Below are positions 1 through 4,309 of a stretch of DNA of 10,429 nt, in pieces. The notes under the pieces were generated by a model that was not told where the DNA came from, ran no database searches, and was given only the letters and a program-made list of their open reading frames with translations. Every line of letters starts with the position of its first letter. Positions within the stretch are counted from its first letter, which is position 1. The translations under genes and the position numbers were made by a program. Source of the stretch: DATJHM01 sp035493895 (GTDB lineage Bacteria; Chloroflexota; Ktedonobacteria; Ktedonobacterales; Ktedonobacteraceae); the NCBI GenBank assembly GCA_035493895.1, contig DATJHM010000074.1, positions 1 to 10,429 on the forward strand. Reading direction: 5' to 3'.

Positions 1-40
1 CCCCCCCCGCCTCTACACGATTATTGTACCTCTTTCCCTC

Positions 41-69
41 TTGCTTTTCCCGATCTTCTGCTCTATCCT
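41..69 (+). promoter_or_regulatory. Weak sigma-70-like promoter candidate for the first gene
   Basis: A TTGCTT hexamer at 41-46 and a TATCCT hexamer at 64-69 are separated by 17 nt. They sit just upstream of a purine-rich AAAAAGGAG ribosome site (76-84) and the ATG at 93. Both hexamers match consensus only partly, and the surrounding sequence is pyrimidine-rich, so chance is a real possibility. The window begins with eight C residues whose full extent is cut off. Confidence 0.22.
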
Positions 70-92
70 TCTCACAAAAAGGAGACAGGACT

Positions 93-725
93 ATGGATTT
101 CCGTTATCGAAATCAACAGCGACGTGGAACCAGTGAACGTCCCTCTACATCTAGCCATTATGCCTTCGATAACACTTCTCAACCTTCTCAGCCTCATACT
201 GGTGATAATTCCTTCGATCCTCGCCGCCCCATTGAGCGGACTACCTCTCGATCTCTTTCCCAAAACGCCTACACCGACATTGGCCGCTACTACAATGCAT
301 TCGCCCCTCAAGGGCCTGGGTCTGACTCTTCCTCCAGTCTTAAACCACATGATTCTGTTTCTGTTAGACCAGCTTTGCAGTCAGAAGCATCTTCTGAAAA
401 GTCTGGAGTAGAAGGGGTCTACTACGACACAATAGAACGACAACCCTTAGATAGAGAAACCCAAAAAATAATGAAAGGTCATCTAGACAAAAATAGGTCT
501 CATGCTCTATCAAGCTTTTCACTTGGTTACGATTTTAACAATATAAAACCAGTGAACGAGGTTATAGATAAGTTCAATGAACCTGAACGTATAATCGCGA
601 GAAGTTGGTCAGGCACACCTGAAATCAGTACTATTGAGAGTCAAGATAGACAACCCCAAATGGGATCAGTTACTGGACTCTCTAAGAGACAAGTGAAAGC
701 GATTGAAAAGTGGCGGCAGCAATAG
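93..725 (+). CDS. Hypothetical polar, low-complexity protein with a mosaic composition
   Basis: This is a 210-residue protein that I do not recognise. The ATG at 93 is preferred over an in-frame ATG at 24 because AAAAAGGAG lies about 8 nt upstream of it. Roughly the first 110 residues are rich in Ser, Gln, Pro, Arg and Asn and look disordered, starting MDFRYRNQQRR. There is no signal peptide and no membrane helix. The C-terminal half is more ordered in appearance, with a charged segment (VEGVYYDTIERQPLDRETQ) and a basic tail (LSKRQVKAIEKWRQQ). All ten Arg codons before about position 290 are CGN, whereas after position 355 five are AGA, one AGG and three CGN, and the DNA is clearly more A-rich. 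That suggests a fusion or replaced 3' half. No metal site or catalytic motif is evident. The reading frame is likely real, but the function is unknown. Confidence 0.6.
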   Translation: MDFRYRNQQRRGTSERPSTSSHYAFDNTSQPSQPHTGDNSFDPRRPIERTTSRSLSQNAYTDIGRYYNAFAPQGPGSDSSSSLKPHDSVSVRPALQSEASSEKSGVEGVYYDTIERQPLDRETQKIMKGHLDKNRSHALSSFSLGYDFNNIKPVNEVIDKFNEPERIIARSWSGTPEISTIESQDRQPQMGSVTGLSKRQVKAIEKWRQQ

Positions 726-768
726 CTTAATGCTATACGGTGTGATCACTATTGGAAGACAGAGTCCA

Positions 769-1035
769 TCAGTCAGCTGATGGAACGGGATGAAGGCGAA
801 CAGATTCTGGCGAGGTGTGGCACAAGCCATTTTCTACTCGCCACCACCAATACACCCACATGCGACAACGATCTGAACAATACAGCCTGGGCCGATGCCC
901 ACGGCCTGATTCCACTCTCACCGACGCGCCGCAAGGGCACCAATCTACGTGCTCCTTCATGCACGGGGGGACGTGGAACACGATGGGAGCCGGAGCGTTT
1001 AACCGACGTGCATGAGCGATGAGAAAACACTTCAT
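769..1035 (-). CDS. Possible small zinc-ribbon protein
   Basis: This is an 88-residue ORF whose middle carries WCPCGASV, then about 17 residues including a GRGHRPR segment, then LYCSDRC. The Cys pattern (CxCG ... CxxxC, followed by aromatic and basic residues) resembles small treble-clef or zinc-ribbon proteins with a 'GRPRxYCSxxCR' signature that are frequent in Actinobacteria and Chloroflexota. Upstream of the ATG at 1035 is AGGCAGG, about 6 nt away, a passable ribosome site. An internal Met at 960 would still keep the Cys motif but lacks a ribosome site. The C-terminal tail after the motif is featureless. Overlapping ORFs exist in other frames here, but only this one shows a recognisable motif. 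It may be a degraded gene. The identification rests on the Cys pattern alone. Confidence 0.4.
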   Translation of the reverse strand: MKCFLIAHARRLNAPAPIVFHVPPCMKEHVDWCPCGASVRVESGRGHRPRLYCSDRCRMWVYWWWRVENGLCHTSPESVRLHPVPSAD

Positions 1036-1065
1036 GCTTAACCTGCCTGGGATGCGGCAGGCTTG

Positions 1066-1131
1066 GGGAGGCCAACCTGAAATCGTAACATGAACGCGAG
1101 CGTATCGGGCACGATTTCAGGTTGGCCTCCC
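1066..1131. repeat. Perfect 21-bp inverted repeat, possible terminator of the flavin operon
   Basis: The arms at 1066-1086 and 1111-1131 are exact reverse complements over 21 bp, with a 24-nt loop at 1087-1110. The element begins 27 nt beyond the stop codon of the minus-strand gene ending at 1158, where a terminator would be expected. No T-run follows either arm, so it is not a classic intrinsic terminator. It could also protect the transcript's 3' end, or be a mobile-repeat remnant or protein-binding palindrome. The right-arm core GGTTGGCCTCC recurs imperfectly as GGTTGGCCGCC at 1144-1154. Confidence 0.6.
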
Positions 1132-1150
1132 ATACGGTTATGGGTTGGCC
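1124..1150. other. Second stem-loop overlapping the 21-bp inverted repeat
   Basis: CCCATA (1129-1134) and TATGGG (1139-1144) pair around a CGGT loop. An outer GGCC (1124-1127) can pair with GGCC (1147-1150) across a small internal loop. This hairpin uses the same bases as the right arm of the 21-bp repeat, so the two structures exclude each other. It lies immediately 3' of the operon's last stop codon. Confidence 0.4.
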
Positions 1151-1157
1151 GCCTCAA

Positions 1158-2678
1158 TCAGGCAAGACCCGGGAAAAAATCTTTCTTGATCTGATCGGAC
1201 CTTATATGCAGGCTTCTCAGAACCTGCTCATTTCCTCTCACCATGTCCGGCGGCCCGGATAGGTAATAGGTGCGCTCCTGATAATCTGGCACGGAAACCT
1301 GGATCATACGCGCACTTATTCTTCCCACCAGCCCGGGCCAGCTGCGCGGGACAGCACTGATATCCGTCAACGTATAGAAGGTCTTGATGCCAAGCCGCGC
1401 CTCCGCTGCATTTAAAACGTCTCGATAGACAATCTCATCTACGTTCCTGTTGACGTAAAAAACAACGATATCGCGTTGCTGTCTCATGTCCAGCAGATAT
1501 TTCAGCATACTTCGAAACGGGGTAATGCCGATTCCGCCAGCGATAAAAACGAGCTTTTGTTGTGGATTGGAGGGCAGCGTGAAATCTCCGGCAATCTGCG
1601 CCGCGATCATTTTTGCACGGCCATCCATGCTATACATCGCCTGCTTAAAGCTGCTTCCCTGATCAGAAAAGCGCACGCCCACATGCATCAGATTTTCGGT
1701 CGGCGAGGAGGCAAGCGTAAAATACCGGCGATTTCCCCGGCTATCGGTCTGTGGATGAGCAAGCGTGAATTCCATATATTGTCCGGGCACAAAGGCCAGC
1801 TTCTGCGAGGGCTTGAACACAAAATCCACAATGCCCGGAGCCATCTGGATCTTTTTGTTCAGCCTGAGCGCCAGCTTCTGCTTCGGGCTCACAATGTAGG
1901 AGAACACATTGCCGAGCACCAACGCCAGTTCTGGGGTCGAATAGACAGGGCCGATATGCAACTGAGGCACGAATAAGATGCCTGTGAGAACGGCATACCA
2001 GCGCCGCAGGTTTTTGGTCGGAGGAGCCGTCAGTGGCTCCGTCAGCATGACGAAGGCAAAGAAGAAGAGCGGCGACTGAATCAACAACTGCTGCAACTCC
2101 GTCAGGATCGACTTTCCCTGAACAAGCGTCACCACACAACCAACCACCACCACCGTCGCACAAAAACTCCAGACCAGATCCTCCTGCCGCAACTTGCGCG
2201 CAATCAGCAAGCCACCGATCAGCACGAATGGCAGCATACCCACCGTGCCTATCCACCAGCTGGCCGACTCGTTCAGCACAAACGCAGTAATCACCACGGC
2301 AATTGCAGCCGGATTGAAGATGTGTTTTTTATACAACGCAAGAATGTATTTTGACGCCATCGCCAGGATCGCCACCCAGCCAAGCAGGGGTAGCGCATCG
2401 GGCGAGGAGGCCGGATCGAGGATCAGCGCCAGAATAAGGGCCGTGATCGAGGCCGATTCGATATTGGTGGGCACCTCAAACACAAAGCCAAAGATCGTGT
2501 TCATCGCCCAACATATAATGAGCAGAAATGCGGTTGATCCCAGTAACTCGACAGGCGAAAAGGAAAGCAGCTTCAGGTAGGAGAGGACAGTTCCTACAGC
2601 AACCAGCGCAATCAGAACATAGAGGACCAGCCGATACATTGTGATTCGATCTATTATATAGTCTATCGGTTTCATCAT
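1158..2678 (-). CDS. RnfD/NqrB-like membrane domain fused to a ferredoxin-NAD(P)H reductase-type domain
   Basis: This 506-residue protein has two parts. Residues 1-265 are a multi-helix membrane domain with marks of the NqrB/RnfD family: FNPAAIAVV at 121-129 and FVMLTEPLTAPPT at 209-221, comparable to the family's 'ATDPVT' segment. Residues 270-506 form an FNR-type reductase: FVPGQY (296-301), the flavin-binding RYFTLASSP (318-326), the nucleotide-binding GGIGITPFRSML (381-392) and YLSGPPDMV (472-480). The likely role is oxidising NAD(P)H in the cytoplasm and passing electrons through the membrane domain to an outside acceptor, here the flavinylated protein of the same operon. The start overlaps the ApbE stop as ATGATG on TGA, implying coupled translation; a second Met directly follows. 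I see no SGAT flavinylation motif in the membrane half and no 2Fe-2S cysteine cluster, unlike full NqrF. It is not a complete Rnf or Nqr complex, and no other subunit lies in the window. Confidence 0.88.
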   Translation of the reverse strand: MMKPIDYIIDRITMYRLVLYVLIALVAVGTVLSYLKLLSFSPVELLGSTAFLLIICWAMNTIFGFVFEVPTNIESASITALILALILDPASSPDALPLLGWVAILAMASKYILALYKKHIFNPAAIAVVITAFVLNESASWWIGTVGMLPFVLIGGLLIARKLRQEDLVWSFCATVVVVGCVVTLVQGKSILTELQQLLIQSPLFFFAFVMLTEPLTAPPTKNLRRWYAVLTGILFVPQLHIGPVYSTPELALVLGNVFSYIVSPKQKLALRLNKKIQMAPGIVDFVFKPSQKLAFVPGQYMEFTLAHPQTDSRGNRRYFTLASSPTENLMHVGVRFSDQGSSFKQAMYSMDGRAKMIAAQIAGDFTLPSNPQQKLVFIAGGIGITPFRSMLKYLLDMRQQRDIVVFYVNRNVDEIVYRDVLNAAEARLGIKTFYTLTDISAVPRSWPGLVGRISARMIQVSVPDYQERTYYLSGPPDMVRGNEQVLRSLHIRSDQIKKDFFPGLA

Positions 2679-3418
2679 GTGCGTAAGACATACCTTTCAA
2701 ATCCACTGGTAAACGTTGCTCTGGCCTGAGCATCGATCATATATCCCTCAAAACCGGCTAACTGTTCAATAAAGTGTATTCCCTTTCTGCCCATCGCAAA
2801 GGCAGCGGTGGCAAATCGATCCGCTTCATAGATATTTGGACCAATGACCGTCATGCTGACAACATCTTGCAATGGCCTTGTTCGATGAAATGGATCGTAG
2901 ATGTGCTGTCCACGAATAGCCGTGCCAGAGGTCGCAACCCCCTGCTCGGTAAGAGCCAGAATTTTCACATGCTCACTACGATTGAATGGATTACGAATGC
3001 CAACGCGCCAGGGATGCCCATCTTTCGTGCCCGCAACCTGGATATCTCCACCTGCATCCACATAGAAATTACGAAATCCCTCCGCCTTGAGCATCAGTGC
3101 AGCATTGTGGATGGCCCATCCTTTGACAATTCCCGAAGGATCATAGCCATCATCACACTGGATATCGAAGTAGCCATCCGTCTCTTTTTTTGTCTGCTCA
3201 CTTAAAGCCAGAATGGTGCACATATCTTCACTGTAGTGCGCAGGAGAAAGCTCGCCACGATTTATTTTTGCGATCTCGCTGCTCGCTTTGTAGGTACTGA
3301 AAGTGTCGTCTACCAGCACAAAATAGGCAAAGACCCTGTCCAGATCGTCCTGTGTGACCGCTTCATCACCTACTTCGAGCGTGATAGGCATCCCCATAAG
3401 CAAACGTGTCTGTTTCAT
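2675..3418 (-). CDS. apbE: FAD:protein FMN transferase, ApbE family
   Basis: This is a 247-residue ApbE-type enzyme, which transfers FMN from FAD onto a Thr or Ser hydroxyl of target proteins in a Mg-dependent reaction. Family landmarks appear in order: MGMPITLEV near the N-terminus, DDTFSTYKASSEIAKINRG (37-55), DPSGIVKGWA (93-102), the flavin-site VDAGGDIQVAG (120-130), ATSGTAIRGQHIYDP (162-176) and YEADRFATAAFAMG (197-210), where D200 and T204 are likely metal ligands. It is shorter than the usual 300-350 residues because it has no N-terminal signal or lipobox. An in-frame TAA at 3428-3430 lies four codons upstream of the ATG, so a longer start is excluded. It starts 2 nt after the FMN-binding gene and overlaps the next gene by 4 nt. 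Its obvious substrate is the SGAT-containing protein next door. Confidence 0.93.
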   Translation of the reverse strand: MKQTRLLMGMPITLEVGDEAVTQDDLDRVFAYFVLVDDTFSTYKASSEIAKINRGELSPAHYSEDMCTILALSEQTKKETDGYFDIQCDDGYDPSGIVKGWAIHNAALMLKAEGFRNFYVDAGGDIQVAGTKDGHPWRVGIRNPFNRSEHVKILALTEQGVATSGTAIRGQHIYDPFHRTRPLQDVVSMTVIGPNIYEADRFATAAFAMGRKGIHFIEQLAGFEGYMIDAQARATFTSGFERYVLRT

Positions 3419-3420
3419 AC

Positions 3421-3888
3421 TCAGGCTTTAGCCTGTGTAAGAGCATTACTGAGTGATTGGATGAAGGCTTCGCTGCTATCAGTGGCACCACTGACAATAT
3501 CGACATGAGCGCTTTGTGCTTGAATGGCCTCATTGCTGAGTTGAGGATCTGCATAACTATTGATGAGCTGAGATCGACTGCGATCGTTGGGATACTGTAA
3601 AAATGGGACACTCGTGATCTTGCCATTCTGAATGACGACTTTGACCTGGATGTTGCCATAGAAAGCATCTTCGACGCTACCTGTGTAGGTGCCATCCTTA
3701 TAGGTAGTGCCAGATCCACCCGTCGATGGTGCAGAGTTGTTGGCCGGAGTACTGCTTGAGGAACTTGAGGAAGAGCTCGGCTCCGATGTGCTACTTGGGA
3801 CAGCCGCAACAGGATTTGAATGGTCGTATATAAAACTATAGAAGATGAAAGCTCCTATAATGAGCACCGCAACCATAAACTTTTTCAT
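3421..3888 (-). CDS. Membrane-anchored FMN-binding domain protein with SGAT flavinylation site
   Basis: This is a 155-residue electron carrier. Residues 1-3 (MKK) and a hydrophobic helix at about 4-21 form an N-terminal signal anchor that should place the rest outside the membrane. A Ser-rich linker follows (about 31-60, including nine consecutive Ser), then an FMN-binding domain of the RnfG/NqrC-like family. This contains YKDGTYTGSVEDAFYGNIQ (63-81), VVIQNGKITSV (84-94) and the attachment motif DIVSGATDSS (130-139). T136 is the expected site of the phosphoester bond to FMN made by ApbE. The start is supported by GGAGGG at 3901-3906, 12 nt upstream. It is the first gene of a three-gene operon and the probable outer partner of the membrane reductase. 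The linker could span cell-wall material, which would suit a monoderm cell; this last point is inference. Confidence 0.9.
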   Translation of the reverse strand: MKKFMVAVLIIGAFIFYSFIYDHSNPVAAVPSSTSEPSSSSSSSSSTPANNSAPSTGGSGTTYKDGTYTGSVEDAFYGNIQVKVVIQNGKITSVPFLQYPNDRSRSQLINSYADPQLSNEAIQAQSAHVDIVSGATDSSEAFIQSLSNALTQAKA

Positions 3889-3913
3889 CGTAATAGTTAT
3901 CCCTCCAGGATCT

Positions 3914-3985
3914 TTACGCTGCTGCCTTCTTAACAGCAGTTTTCTCTATGACTGAGGATGTATCGTCATTCGCTTTCAAATTCAT
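3914..3985 (-). CDS. Possible 23-residue leader peptide ahead of the flavin operon
   Basis: This small ORF runs from the ATG at 3985 to a TAA at 3914, ending 25 nt before the FMN-binding gene. It begins MNLKANDD and ends TAVKKAAA. Upstream, GAGAGTGGATG offers only a weak ribosome site. The last codons contain a hairpin: CTGCTG (3919-3924) pairs with CAGCAG (3934-3939) around 9 nt, so ribosome position near the stop could affect folding close to the downstream ribosome site. It lies just downstream of a promoter candidate. A chance ORF of this length is easy to find, so the call is tentative. Confidence 0.28.
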   Translation of the reverse strand: MNLKANDDTSSVIEKTAVKKAAA

Positions 3986-4020
3986 ATGTACATCCACTCT
4001 CAATCATCATGAGAAGCACC

Positions 4021-4049
4021 ATAGTATATATTTCTATTTACCACCCCAA
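4021..4049 (-). promoter_or_regulatory. Promoter candidate for the flavin operon
   Basis: Read on the minus strand, TTGGGG (4049-4044) and TACTAT (4026-4021) are 17 nt apart, in AT-rich sequence that also offers an overlapping TATACT. Transcription would begin near 4013, covering the possible leader ORF and then the FMN-binding gene. The hexamers match only partly, but the spacing, AT content and position fit. Confidence 0.4.
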
Positions 4050-4088
4050 CATTAATTCTAGATGAGAGGTTACAATAGAGATTACTCA

Positions 4089-4120
4089 CGGGCCAGTACG
4101 ATTGGTTAAATCGACGCCCG
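4089..4120. other. Composite palindromic element in the intergenic region
   Basis: An inner stem CGATT (4099-4103) / AATCG (4109-4113) with a 5-nt loop lies inside an outer stem CGGGC (4089-4093) / GCCCG (4116-4120), separated by a 5 by 2 internal loop. It is upstream of the promoter candidate at 4021-4049 and downstream of the multicopper oxidase gene. It could be an operator or a transcript structure. Ten paired bases with an asymmetric bulge could also be chance. Confidence 0.25.
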
Positions 4121-4190
4121 GACAACGTTTCACCACCTGCGCTTACTCAAGTGTATAGTAGCCGATAGTTGTCAAAAAGGAGGCTAAAAC

Positions 4191-4208
4191 CTGTAAAGAT
4201 TCTGTAAA
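4191..4208. promoter_or_regulatory. Pho-box-like direct repeat, candidate response-regulator site
   Basis: CTGTAAA occurs at 4191-4197 and again at 4202-4208, separated by GATT. Seven-base direct repeats with a 4-base spacer (an 11-bp period) are the layout bound by OmpR/PhoB-family response regulators, and CTGT is the conserved start of PhoB half-sites. On the minus strand a TTGACA lies about 15 nt further on (4175-4170), with a poorly spaced TATACA at 4157-4152. The site is about 300 nt upstream of the FMN-binding gene. The layout is seen directly; the binding protein is inferred. Confidence 0.38.
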
Positions 4209-4245
4209 GGCTCCCACGAAAAGGAAAGACGTCAGAGATAACGAG

Positions 4246-4292
4246 AGAGAAAGACGCCATTTATCCTGAAAGTGATAGTAGCATCTTTCTCT
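4246..4292 (-). terminator. Stem-loop downstream of the multicopper oxidase gene
   Basis: AGAGAAAGACGC (4246-4257) and GCATCTTTCTCT (4281-4292) form a 12-pair stem in the minus-strand transcript, where the single mismatch becomes a G-U pair. The loop is 23 nt. It starts 18 nt past the oxidase stop. No T-run follows in the minus direction. In the plus direction CTTTTT follows, but no plus-strand gene is nearby. It probably ends or stabilises the oxidase mRNA and separates it from the flavin operon. Confidence 0.4.
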
Positions 4293-4309
4293 TTTTACAC
4301 TATTTATCT

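Noticed and set aside
1..8. Run of eight C residues as a phase-variable tract
   Set aside because: The run is cut by the window edge and lies well upstream of the gene and its promoter candidate, so its length and role cannot be judged.
124..411. Plus-strand ORF with a hydrophobic, signal-peptide-like start
   Set aside because: It overlaps the better-supported gene at 93-725 in another frame. Its hydrophobicity arises from reading the Ser/Pro codons of that gene out of frame, and it has no ribosome site.
4174..4183. Strong AAAAAGGAGG ribosome-site-like sequence on the plus strand
   Set aside because: No ATG, GTG or TTG follows within a usable distance, and no plus-strand ORF of note exists there.
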